Source: Pomacea canaliculata
Taxonomy: Eukaryota > Mollusca > Gastropoda > Architaenioglossa > Ampullariidae
NCBI RefSeq assembly: GCF_003073045.1
Contig: NC_037596.1
Span: 15,648,550 to 15,712,549 of the forward strand
Direction: 5' to 3'
DNA length: 64,000 bases
In this document: positions 45,900-57,700 of the stretch, piece by piece
Layout: the number at the start of each line of letters is the position of its first letter
Position numbering within the stretch: the stretch's first letter is position 1
Notes under the pieces: model-generated
Databases searched by the model: none
Seen by the model: only the letters and a program-made list of their open reading frames with translations
Told to the model about the DNA's origin: nothing
Made by a program: the position numbers and the translations under genes

Positions 45900-48555
45900 C
45901 AGCGGTTCTCAACCTTTTACATGTGGCGACCCCCCTGACGAACACCGGTACGTCCGCGACCCCCCTTAGCCGGCTAGGTCGGTGGAAGAGCGGGGGGGGG
46001 GGCGCTTAGCTAACCTAGAACGCCGCGTCGAGAAATCAATGCAATTCAACAACGGAGAGAGCAAAGTTCGTATCTGCAAGAAGTATAACTGTTAATGAAA
46101 TTTACTAAAGCTAATAAATATTATTTTATTGGACACTCACTTTGATTAATGAGAAGGTTGAGCCTGCTTGCTGTTGCAAAAGAAGCGAACCTGGGTGCGA
46201 TGTTCGTACCCACTGCTATTCGCAGCTCAGCCTCTGCGTCCACACGATTTCTGTATTTCGACTTCAGTGCTGCCAATGCTGAAAATCCTTGCTCACACAT
46301 ATATGAAGTTGAAAATGGCAGCAGAACTTTCATTGCTTTCTCAGAAAGGAGAGGGTATTCACCGTTGACGCCTAATCCAGAATGTTGGCACTGGTGTTGT
46401 GGAAGACCATTTTCAGGATCTGGTCACTCGAAAGGTCGATGAGCTGCTCTTCTTCTTGCGTGGACAACCCGCTTGTGCTAGGATCAGCCAGAAATGGATT
46501 ACGAAATCCAATTCGTATTTAGTCACATCAATTTCAGCGAAATAATGCTGAAACCTTTCTTGCAGTCCGTTTAGATGGGCAATAATCACATTCTTCACCT
46601 GATCAAGATTCAAGTTGTCAGCCTTGCACTTACACAAGCACGGAAAACATATCAAAAATATTTTCTTGGCGTATCTTTTGCGTCCACAACGAAATTTTCG
46701 GACGAAGCATTCATCTTGTCAGTTGTTTGTAATATGGTGGTGTCCTTCCCTTGCATAGAAGTATTCACAACGTTCAGCTTCTCAAATATGTCAGATAAAT
46801 ATGCCATTAGCAGCAGCCATCGGTCGTTCTTAAGCAGGTCAGCCTTGTTGAAAGAGTTCTCCTTCAGAAACACCCACAATTCTTCCCGCATTCAAAGACT
46901 CTTGCGAGAGCTTTTCCACGCGACAACCACCTTGATTCGCAGTAATAGAGCAAGGTGTCATAGTCGGCTCCCATGTCTTGACATATAAGAGAAAACATTC
47001 GAGATCTGCAGAACTGTTCTTTACAAAGTTCACCATTTTTATGACATCTGTTAGCACTGTGTTCACTCAACACTCAAATCTTTGGAAGCTAGAACTTCAC
47101 AGTGGATCATGCAGTGAGTCCAAACACATCTGGAGCAACCTTTTTAATAAGAGATTGCAACCCTTGTTTCTTTCCAGCCATTGCAGGGGCGCCATCTGTG
47201 CACAAGCCGACGCAGGAACTCCAGGAAATGCCTTGGTCCTTAAGGAAGTCATCGACAATCCCAAAAAAATCTTGGGCTGTTGCTCTGCGTTCAATTTTCT
47301 TGCAAAATAAAAAGTCTTCCAGAAGAGTATTTTCCCACACGTAACGAATGTAAGCAATCAAATGTGAGTCACCTGCAGTGTCAGTAGCTTCATCTAACTG
47401 CAAAGCAAAATTTTGGCTTTTTGTACGACTGATCAACTGATCAGACACGTCTTCAGATATCTCAGTTATTCTTCGGCGAACTGTGTCATTTGACAAAGGA
47501 ATGGCTTGCAGTTGCGTAGCAGCATCTTCTCCTATCATGGTCCGTACAATGTCCATTGCTGCAGGCAGTATTAATGACTCTCCGATCGTATGTGCTTTTT
47601 TGTTTTGAGCAATGCGATAGGAAACTTGATACGAAGCCATCAAAGCTTTCTTAGGAATTGATGTATGTGAGACAAATGTTTTTTTGGCTCTTTTGTATTC
47701 TTGCAATTTTCTTTCAAAAATTCGAGAGGTTTGCAAGCTAATTCCGCATGCTGAGTTTCCAAATGGCGCCGTAGTTTGTTTGGCTTCATACTCTCTGGAG
47801 CTAATATTGCGAGGCAAACAACACACTGTGGCCGTTCTTTACCATCAACAATAATGTTTGTAAAACCAGTTTTCAAGTATTCATTGTCATACCTTCTTAC
47901 TTTCGTAGCAGGCCTTTCTGGTTTTTCATCGGCTCCAGCACCCAAAACTTGCACATCGCTCGTTTCTTCACTTTTTCTTTTCAAAAAACCACCGCAATCA
48001 GTTCCTTTTCGCAGCACAAATTTATCCATGGCTATCTTCTTCAGGACAAACACGTGTACTTGCATCCAAATTTTGATTAAAACTGCGGTCTTTATCCAGT
48101 CGCAGCGCATTGTCTGGTCATGGCCTTCTGTCAGGGACCTAGAGTACTAGGACTGAGCACGTGCGAATGAAAGGGTTGTGAATGATGGACGTTTCCTGAA
48201 TGCGTGCCTTTTAGATGTTTAAAACAAAGAGAGGGTGTGACTGGAGAGGGAGAGGGTAGTCAGCGATGAGAAATTGGGGAAGAGAGAGGGCAAAAGGTGA
48301 GAGGAGGGAGATTGGAGACTTAATTGTTTAGAGGGGGATTGTGTTTTGAGTTTTGGAAGTGAGAAGTCACTGCATTGCCGAGACAGTGTACTTGAATAGG
48401 AAGAAGAGATTTGGAGTTTGAGCCCCCGCACCACTCGGTTACACAATGTAAACTAATTTCACTAATACCAGTATAAGAAACTTTTTTTTAAAAAATGACC
48501 ACCTTCGCGACCCCCTTGTAGGCACGTCGCGACCCCCACAGGTTGAGAACCGCTG
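45900..48555 (-). mobile_element. hAT-family (Charlie-like) DNA transposon, 2.66 kb, decayed
   Basis: The terminal inverted repeats cagcggttctcaacct and aggttgagaaccgctg mark the ends, followed inward by runs of gcgaccccc on both sides. The element is flanked by a perfect 8-bp target duplication, tgctaagg (45892-45899 and 48556-48563), as expected for hAT. It encodes a BED-finger transposase on the - strand. The left end includes a G10 tract. Intact ends with an exact target duplication suggest an insertion younger than the LINE relics. Confidence 0.95.
46121..48110 (-). pseudogene. hAT transposase (ZBED5/SCAND3-like), frameshifted
   Basis: About 660 codons' worth of transposase reads through several - strand frames. 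48,110-47,640 carries the BED zinc finger (CVVC...HLETQH, with DNEYLKTGFTNIIVDGKERP before it). 47,826-47,107 carries the hAT core (FALQLDEATDTAG, LCTDGAPAMAGKKQG). Further pieces lie at 47,066-46,839, 46,891-46,652 and 46,655-46,413. 46,333-46,121 carries the C-terminal dimerisation region (MCEQGFSALAALKSKYRNR). Successive pieces fall in different frames, so at least four frameshifts break it and it should not make active transposase. The best family match from memory is the domesticated ZBED5/SCAND3 (Charlie-type) group. Confidence 0.9.
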
Positions 48556-48563
48556 TGCTAAGG
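48556..48563. repeat. Right 8-bp target-site duplication of the hAT element
   Basis: tgctaagg directly abuts the right terminal inverted repeat and is identical to 45892-45899. Confidence 0.95.
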
Positions 48564-49098
48564 CAACTTGATTCAAACTAAATTTTAAGCTTTGAGATAT
48601 TAATTTAATCGGCCACAACATTAACAAATTTTCTTTTACAGTATTCCTCCAGTATTCCTTAATTACATCGTTTTTTTGTATTTGCTAGATTTGCTTGCTT
48701 AAATTGTTACTTTTCACGTTGTAATCTTATGCAAGTGATTTTTTAAACATAATTATCCATGTCATAGTAATTTTATTTAAGATCAGGTTAAATATAATTA
48801 TTTGAAAACATGTATCCACTTTCTTTGTTTCAAGTTCGATTTAATGCTGCAAGGATGCTGTCTGATCTCTCCAATGTAATGAATTGTGTGTACTTGGTGA
48901 CTATTTTACTGTTTTGTTAAAGAAAGGTAAGATATTGCTTTGTTTCTAAGATATAAAGTTTTTCAGATTTTTTAAACTACACAAAATCAAAACGATTAAT
49001 ATATTATTCTACAGGGATATACATTAGTGTACACATAACTTTCTGGATATTTTCTGCACAGTGTTTAATTATAAAGCTATGTGACTACATGTTGCAAG

Positions 49099-49440
49099 TC
49101 AAAACCTGTTCTGTCCTTTTGAGTTTCCAATATGTACAAAATCATTTAAAAAGGCTTTGTGACTTTGTAAGATTTGGTCAAAACAAAGATAAATGTCTTT
49201 AAGCTTTTTTTCTGGAATGCAAATCCTCTGTTTGTCTATGTCTTGAAAATTGTGCTTTGTTTGCAGTTCCTTTACAAATACCTCACAACACTGAAATGAA
49301 TTGTCCACACATGCAGTATATCATCTACATCGAGTGCATTTTGTGTGAGAGGATAAAGAGCAGACCTAAGTTTAGAAGCGTCACATGTTCCATTTATATT
49401 AAGGTGACGGATCAGCGGACTGCTTGAAATAATGCATTTA
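49099..49440 (-). pseudogene. Unrecognised coding remnant with one apparent frameshift
   Basis: On the - strand one frame reads SSPLIRHLNINGTCDASK, LRSALYPLTQNALDVDDIL. After a shift near 49,305 another reads CCEVFVKELQTKHNFQDID, KQRICIPEKK and FDQILQSHKAFLNDF before a stop. Composition and continuity across the shift suggest a once-coding segment, not chance. I do not recognise the family. It could be a fragment of a host gene or of a mobile element. Confidence 0.35.
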
Positions 49441-50639
49441 TGAGACAAGTCTCAAGTCATCCCGCATCAAGGAAATTTTGCACCAAATTTGACTAAATAG
49501 ACATTAAGAAGTAAAGATGGGTGCAAATCAACTAAAGGCAGCATTTTGAATAAGCATTTTATGATCTTAACATTTACACAATCAAAAAAGCTTTATATAT
49601 ATATCACCATATATTCTCCGTCCACTCATACATTTTCCGTACAGAATTGTCTTTGTGCAAAAAGCAAATGATTTTATGAAACAAGAAGAGAATGAGAAAA
49701 AAATCATTGAACGAAATATAAAAAGAAAAACTGTAAGGAAGCAAACAAAGAAGACGAAAGAGGGCCCTTGATAGTCACTTACATTTAATGGTCATTGTAA
49801 AATTTCCACAAAATGTAACACTCATCCAATTCATTAATGCATAACAGTATTTGTTCAACCGATATATTTTTTATAATTTTTAAAACACAAGTAAGAAAAA
49901 TTTACAAACTAAAGCATAAGCCTTTCTCATTTTTGCAATAAAACACGAAAGGCAATGTTGTTTGGTGATCTTTCAGTGTGAAATGAACTACATACTGTGA
50001 AATGTGAGTCTGATTTGTATTTAAATGACCTATTCGCTTGTTCTTATTCTTTTTATTAGTTTCTCTTACTACTTTGAAAACATAAAATTAACCTAAGATA
50101 CATTCAAAAGGGCAACATTTTTGGTAAAACACATCTTCCTCTGCATAAAGTGTGCATAATGTATATGTATAAGCGCTGTTCATTGAATGCTAAACCTAAA
50201 CAAATTACCCCGTAGGAGGACATCTGATCCGAGAGGAGTGGGTAGAAGAAAAAATTAGAGATCTTTCAATCGGCGAATTTCTTAATCAAACATTCAGTCT
50301 GGGTTATTCCCCTTAGCTCGTCCAAGCCCTAATCGCACATTTACTTCCAGTGCACTCCAGTGAAGTTCACAGACCACACTGTTACATGGAGGTATATAAT
50401 TATTATCATAAAATTTGCGCAGTTTGTTAGGGTATGTACATTTAATTTTTGCTGTAGTTTGATACTTTACCGCACATTGTTTTCCTGGGTTAATTAAGGA
50501 AATGACTATCGACATACTTTAAACTTCCAGTTTTGTTTTAGTTAGATTTTAACTTTTACATTTGTTGTTATGAGCTAAATAATTTATTAGATTCGTTAAA
50601 TGCAATGCCAAGCAAAGCAAATTACTAGATAAGGAAATG

Positions 50640-50765
50640 AAAGAACACACACACAATCACATTCAAACAGACACTCACACAACCACACTCAAACACAGTC
50701 ACAAACACACACACACACACACATATATTCAAAAGGACACTTTGACAATCACACACACAGACATG
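50640..50765. repeat. CA-rich simple repeat
   Basis: An irregular run of cacaca tracts interrupted by ttcaaa and atcaca blocks. The open frame across it is low-complexity Thr/His and is not a gene. Confidence 0.9.
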
Positions 50766-51705
50766 CACACGAAGAATATTAAAAACAAACTTGGATTTGT
50801 AAAAGTAACAATGTTAGTCAAATGGCAACCCTAAATTCCAGCAATGTGTTTAACTTAAATATTACACATTAAATCACATGCACATATATAATATATAATA
50901 TTATATATATACCCAACCCCCCACTTCCCTTACAGTCACAAACACTGATACACAGATATATACAGATATATAATCTATAAATTTCTAAATGAAACCAAAA
51001 ACAAATATGACACCAGGGCATTATTACTCACAGTAAAGGAAACCGGGCAAAAGTCCCACTGAATACTTACTATCCCGACAGTTCCTTCTCGGTACACAGC
51101 TCGTAGTTAACACAAATATAGGCCGATGTAAATATAATATCCAGTCACGCGGTTCATTTAAGGCATTTCATTACTGGCACAACTCCAGCTCATGCCTTTC
51201 CCCTCAATAAAAATAACATCGACCGAGCTTTGACTCTACAGGGAAATATGCGTCTGTGGGTGTTGCTGCTCCTCTGGTAACACAACACTGAACACTTCCG
51301 ATTTGAAAATACGTGAACCTGTTTACTGTATTTACATGATGACATTAAGCAGTTGAATTTAGAAATCCTTTGAACTTTGAGTTGTTGAGTACACACACAC
51401 TATATATATAAAATGAGAGTACCTGGTCAGCTAGTACTTTTATCATCTGAATTAGCTTATTTTTCTCATGTTTTGGATACCGACCAAAGGAGATATAATT
51501 TATAATAAACATTCTGACATTAATTTATGAGCACAACATGGCTGAAGGTTGGTTGTCTGGCTTAGAGAAAGGTAGCCAGCCTTTCCAGAAAAGTTTTATA
51601 TTCTTTGTTCTTTGTTATTATCTTCCATAGCTGCGCTCATTTTGCCGTAGATTTTTGCCATTGTAAAACGGAGTTAAGAAGTGAAGGCATTTGGTCATAA
51701 TAGAA

Positions 51706-51890
51706 CAGTGGGTTCTTAACCTTTGAGTTCTTAACCTTGCCCTGTTTGAGGTACCGAACCCTTCTTTAGTTTCATATGCACATTCACCGAACCCTTCTTT
51801 CGTGTCATCACGAATTGCGGGTGTGTCTTGACCTCCGGGGCGGAGGCTCCGCCGAACCCCTGAGACCGACTCACCGAACCCCTAGGGTCT
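51706..51890. mobile_element. hAT-like non-autonomous scrap with one visible end
   Basis: It starts cagtgggttcttaacctt, like a hAT/Charlie-type terminal repeat, followed by repeated ccgaacccctt and ccgaacccctgaga segments, which resemble the subterminal repeats of such elements. I could not find the matching right inverted repeat, so it is truncated or degraded. Confidence 0.45.
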
Positions 51891-52744
51891 AGGTTTTCAT
51901 CACGAACTCGGGATGGTGATTAGTGCACTGGACGACATTGTGAATGAAACACTTCCGGATGTGTTTGCCAGTGAAACTGAATATAAACGAAGTAAAGTGA
52001 AAGTTTGTTGCGTTTATTGTAATGTAGGGGAATCTTTGGGAGCAGTAAGTAAACAGAAACTTCCTCTTCCTCCATCCATGTGAAAAAACTCTCGGATTTT
52101 TTCTCAGCTAGAATTTAAACTTGCTTCACTCTTTAACTGTGTCCAGTGCAGAGATACATTCCCACCAAATCTCAACTAAGCTAGTATTCAAAACGGCATT
52201 GGGTGACGACGTATAACATTAGCCTTTCAGACCAGACCTAAGCAATCTATCAAAAGAACAAACTAAATACTGATCGTAATGTCATTAATCAGTCCGTTCC
52301 CTTTTGTTGCTCAAGAAAATAGGAAAGAAGTTCCCAAGAAAAATTTTCTGCTATAGCCCTTTTTCGAACTTGTCATGGGTGCTACATTATTAATACTAAT
52401 GAGGATTTATATTGAGCCTTTTTAAAGAATTACTTATAATGCTTTATATAAACCATACATAGACTAAATTGTAAACAATCATGCGCCCGTATTTGCATAT
52501 AACAGACAAGCTCGCTTCTGCAATATATATATATATTTTCAGTCATACATAGAGTAAATTACTGACACACGTTATACACATTCATGGTTAGGACAGTGTC
52601 ACAGTAAGGAGTTTGGAAATGAAGTGTTCTTTGTGTTGTATTTGTTGATGCTACACACCTGACCATAAAGTCCTCAAAAAAGATCATGCTGTATCCAAAA
52701 ATCTCTTTCGTGCGTCGTTCTATCTATCTATTCCTCTTCGTACA

Positions 52745-53011
52745 TCAGGTTGCACATAAGGCCTCAACCAGAGTCCGCCACCGATGTCGATCGGCTGAAA
52801 CCCGCTCTAGGTGACCCCATGTCCAGCCCTTTCCTTTCATCTCCCTTTCCACTGTTCTTCTCCAAGTTTTCTTTGGGCGGCCTCGTTTTCTTCGGCCGTC
52901 TGGAGTCCATCGTAGGGCGTCGTTAAGCTCCGAATAAGATGACAGCTTCTTTGGTTGAGACTTTCCTGTGATCAAGGCAATACAAGCTTCATTCAGTTCA
53001 ATCGACGACAA
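52745..53011 (-). mobile_element. 3' end of a LINE (endonuclease-RT C terminus)
   Basis: On the - strand the final ~88 codons read RWTPDGRRKRGRPKKTWRR, VEREMKGKGWTWGHLERVSA, DRHRWRTLVEALCAT and stop. This is the classic C terminus of RTE-like animal LINE proteins. A (TCTA)n tract lies about 25 bp beyond the stop (52,720-52,732), fitting a simple-repeat 3' tail. The element is 5'-truncated; upstream sequence has no further RT motifs. Confidence 0.9.
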
Positions 53012-53385
53012 ACTTACAACACGTGCTTAGTCACACACATATTTACACATACATACTGATTTAATCCGCCTACTCTTCTAATTCTTAAGACATGAATTTG
53101 CAATGCTCTATTCTACATTAGGTTACTAAGTAAATATATACCAATGGCTAAGCACAACGGAAAGAGGTCACACCTCAATCACGCGCGGAGAAAGGGGAGG
53201 ACTGGTATTTTACACCGAGAAGTAATCAAAGCAAATATCAGATAATATTCAACACACTCACAATGACACCCACATTGACAGGCACGCCTGGAACACCCAC
53301 GATCAAATCACAAAAAGCCCCGCGTTGATGACGACGGGCTTTCCCGGACAGCCGAACTTATCTGTTATTTTTCAGAGAGGAAGAG

Positions 53386-53392
53386 TATAAAA
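53386..53392 (+). promoter_or_regulatory. TATA box and leader exon of A7
   Basis: TATAAAA at 53386-53392, followed about 70 nt later by a consensus donor (aaaag|gtaagt, exon end 53461), forms a good promoter plus non-coding first exon. Transcription would start near 53,415-53,425. The next exon probably starts at 54,727 (acceptor cttgcag) and holds the A7 start codon at 54,776. It is the clearest TATA box seen upstream of a cluster gene. Confidence 0.55.
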
Positions 53393-54775
53393 CGAAATGT
53401 TACCCTGTTCTAGAAACTAAAGTGGGCTCATCTCAGAAGAAAACATTTCTTCGTTTAAAAGGTAAGTATAACCCTCATTAACATTAAATTATTTATTTAT
53501 TTGTGGACATCTCGTTGCGGCTTGTTAGTTACGTTTCTCATTGCCGCGACCAACTATTTTACCATTAGTGTTTAACAACTTTCAAAACAGCAGTGTATAA
53601 ATACTTATACCTATTACCCTACAATAAAGACAACCATAAGTGACACACTGCTTTGAAGAGCATATCTTAAACATTTACATACTTTCTTTGTGTTTTACTA
53701 CTAAATTCGAATTAAATATGTTAACTCACGAATCAGGATACTTCATGCTTAGGATGCAGTTCACAAAATAGAAATTCACAAAAGATGTATTAAGAAAATG
53801 TACTTAAACATGATGTTTATACAAGAACATATTTCATAAAAATTTTAATGTTACTATTTTCTTGCTACTTTTGGTTGTTGTAGTATAAATCCTTGTCCAA
53901 TGGAGAAACCAGCACCAAAACATATTTTTCAGCTTGCTAGGGGTTGTAATAAATAGTAGAACGATTCCTAAATGTACCAAAACTTATTTCCCCTACATTT
54001 TCATTTATTTGGGCTAGTTGTGATGTGGTTTTTGTTGCTACTCTACTGGGTGTAAACTTCACACGCGGAAAAGTTGTACACCAAAATATAATTTTCTGTG
54101 ACTAAACTTTTTAATCAATGTATAAATATTTAAGAAGATTTTTATGCAATGTATTGTTTTCTTTGATTATAAATATGATACACAAGACACTCTTCGGTCT
54201 AAAACGTTTATGCTTCAAATTTCAAATCGAAATTATATAAGTACTTGTGAAGTTTTGCTAGCTACACGAGTATTATGTTAACTATTATATACACTAATAA
54301 TCAGCATTTAATACCCAGCTTACCTGTTAAAAAATCTGTGATTGAGGTACATTAAATGATGATAGATCCTCAAGGAAGCCATTTTGGAACGAAGTACTTC
54401 TATCTAAAATAAGTTTATATATGTTTCAGACTCCTGTAAAAAACAAGCCCGTTATAACCTGTCAAGAAATGTGTTCGGTGGATGCTTAGCGCAGGTAGCA
54501 GATCAAGACAGTATTCAGAATTGCACTTTCCTAATAAGCCAAACTTATCGACATGAAAACAACATCACTTAATTTATGTGTGTTAACAGTTTTTAATTTA
54601 TTTGGTAATGTTAAAAATGTTGACCATGTGTATTTTTCTATAGGTTACTACAAATCAGTATATACAGCAGACAGACAACTTGACGTATATCAACGCAATG
54701 ACCTTTTAGTCAGTCATCTGCTTGCAGGTGCTGAGAAATTTACATCACTTCTGATGATCGAGTTGCCCAATTAAT

Positions 54776-57700
54776 ATGAAGGGTGTCTTCATTTTCATTT
54801 TCCTCTTACAGCACGTTATATGCGGTAGGTGAGCACCTTGAAAATAATATTTTATCTTTTATGATCAGTCAATATTTTAATTTTTTTTACATACTAGAAT
54901 ATGAAAGCCACTGTAAGGCGACTAAAACGACATAGCACATCAAACTTAAATGGAAAGTATTATTTCTGCTGTAAAAAAAATCTGAATACTGGATAACAAA
55001 TGCTGTGGTAGGAATTTATCAGGCTTATACTTTAAAAAAATGTTGCAGTACTGACACTTTATTTCGGTATTTTTAAAGATGTCGAGACACGTATATACAT
55101 AACTTTTTTCAAGCCTTGAACTTTTAAATAAATGGCAATTTAAAAGATAAGATGATTATGTATACTTGCTATCTGTTCATAATTGCATAGTTGCTTGTGC
55201 CAAGTAATCAGAAATGTGCCAATATTGTCTCAGTCTAACGATGTGTTTCAATTGCCTTTTAGGTGAGTTGAAAATAGAATGTGCGGCAACAAGTGAAAAA
55301 AACTTAGTATGCAAATTTCCAGACAACGTCAACTCAACTCAGAAAGATTTTGGAGTCTACTTTTATCCTCATGATGGTGGCGAAGGTGAATACCTAAAAA
55401 TGGGTACTATCTAGTTATCTCTTCTCTATCTCATCGTACATTTATAGCAAAAATCAAATCATTTCTTGAACAAATATGATAGAAAAAATGCTGAAATATA
55501 TGTCAAGAGGAGAATTTATATGTTATGATTCGCCAGCTTATATTTATGTCTTTTCTTAACTTTTGTAATTTGTCCTTTTCTTTCTTTCTTTCAGCTAGGA
55601 ACAGCAATATTTCTAGAGCATTAAAAAAAATTCTTCACCTATTCGCGATTCTTAGATGACAAGAAGGAAAAACTGACATCAAAATTGTCAACTTATTTCA
55701 TTAGATTGTCAAGATTACCGCGAAAGAGAGAGAGTGGACGGTATAATTATATTCATTAGGCGTATTTGTCTATAATCATCGCGTCACTTCTCTTTACTCA
55801 GAATGAGGCTAATACACTTAAATCGAGAGAAAGAACGGAGGATAAACACATATTTTGGTAAATATTATAAGATGAAAAACACAACACAGTGTAAAAAAGT
55901 TACTATCGTCTTCAAGTTAAAAGAAAAGTTACTCACTCATTATGACATGTTTTGGTACTCTTAACTATCCAAAAAAGCACTATGCGTTCTGGTCTAATTA
56001 TCTTAATTTATGATGTAAGTGATCTTGTTCTGAAAATAAAACTTCTCTATCTTTATAAAAAAAAATCGAAAATAGCTCGTCTCCCATTTCTTTCTATCAT
56101 TTCACTAGCTTAGTAGAGCTAATAAATGTTGGTTTTATGCGAAGTGATGAAGACTTCAGACTATGTGTTGAATATCGAACACCACTCACTTGATGAAACT
56201 AAGAAAAAGTGAGGATATATAAATACTATAAAGAAAGAAAACAAAGTGTTACGATGTTTGTAACTCTTTTGTGTTGAAACTCTCAAAGGCCATGTCATTT
56301 GCTTTATCCTCATAATATTTTCGAAGAATTTTTTTTATTTGTGAGAAAATATCACGTGCTCTGCTTGTGGTCAGGGGTTCATTTAAATAACTCCGGGGTT
56401 TTAGGGAGCTTTGGATGTGACATCGATAGATAATTACAAAGAGAGAGGAAGTAAAGGGTTAGGGAGGCAGCAAGAGCGAGCGGAATGTCACCTAAATAAT
56501 AAGCAACAGGGGATATTCTGTACATTTTTGAAATGGAAACATTAAAATATCATTTCAATTTATAATGTCCAGTCAAAGGTTTTTACTCTGTCTCACTCAA
56601 AGGCATACATTAGGACGTCTTCCCCCGTCCAAGTAAAGTTTCGGATTATCTAATTACTATTTCTGAAGTCTTAGAATTCTGTCCACGACGAGTGTGGTAC
56701 ATAGTAAATGCGGGCGTACTGAACCAAGACTTTAAATTGGTCAATGACTGTATATTATACACAATACAGAAAATTGATATTCTGTGATCTGATCATTTTA
56801 ATCGATTTAAACTCTCTACAGAACCCCTGGTTGACTGTGGATGGGTCAAGTCACAGCTTCACTGTATCAGACAGGAGGGCTTTGAGTGTAAAAACCCGGT
56901 GAACAACACTGCTGTAATCACCATACCTACAGAGTTTTCAAACAGAAATGGAAGTTACAAATGTGTAACTGATGGTTACAAACATGACAGCATCAGACCC
57001 TGTCAGCTCTCTAAGAAGCAAGGTATAACACAGGTTTGAAAAAATAGTTTTCTGTAAGTCCTTTTTTGTCAAAGTATTTGCAAAATAAATGCGATTATCC
57101 AAAAGTACTTAACAAACTCTCAAACCGTAAACGAAGTCTGTTGGTAATACTTTAGTTATTCCATGTGTATTCTCTAATATATCTCTAATGTGAGAAAATT
57201 GTGAATGTGTAGAGAAGTTATAGTTTGTCCTCACTTTATAAAATTTCCTTTTAGTTTTTTTAGTGCGATAGATGATTGCTTAGAAATAAAACGACATGGA
57301 ATGGCTGCGTGAACTATCCTAGCAAAGTTGTGACTTAATTTTACTGACTTTTTGAAAGCAGAAAAAAATTATTATTATAGTTGAATCATCGCAAAATTAA
57401 TTTAAACCATTGAATACTTCTAGATTACACCATTGCATGTATTACGCACACTACTTCAACATTTCCAAACTCTGTGCTCTAAATTTTTAAAATGCTATAT
57501 TTCATACTAAAATGTTATTATTTTTGTTTGTTAAAAAAGAAATTCTCAACAGAATTGTGAATTCTTATTTTAAATATACGTAATGAATTTGAAGATTAAG
57601 CGAGCAAGACTCTCAAATATAAACATTGCTAAGTAGCAATTATTTGACATTTCTTTTTTAAAGACAATATATGCGTGGCTCTTGTATATCTTTTTTTACC

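Larger units (their letters stand above)
45076..54726. other. Long interval A6-A7 with transposon insertions
   Basis: Beyond the hAT element (45,900-48,555), the fragment at about 49,100-49,440, the CA-rich tract (50,640-50,765), a hAT-like scrap (51,706-51,890) and a LINE 3' end (52,745-53,011), the region is AT-rich without recognisable genes. The A7 promoter and leader exon are at 53,386-53,461. The open stretch 54,553-54,774 precedes the A7 start codon and shows no protein features. Confidence 0.45.

Noticed and set aside
50637-50834. 65-codon open frame
   Set aside because: Low-complexity Thr/His peptide from a CA-rich simple repeat.
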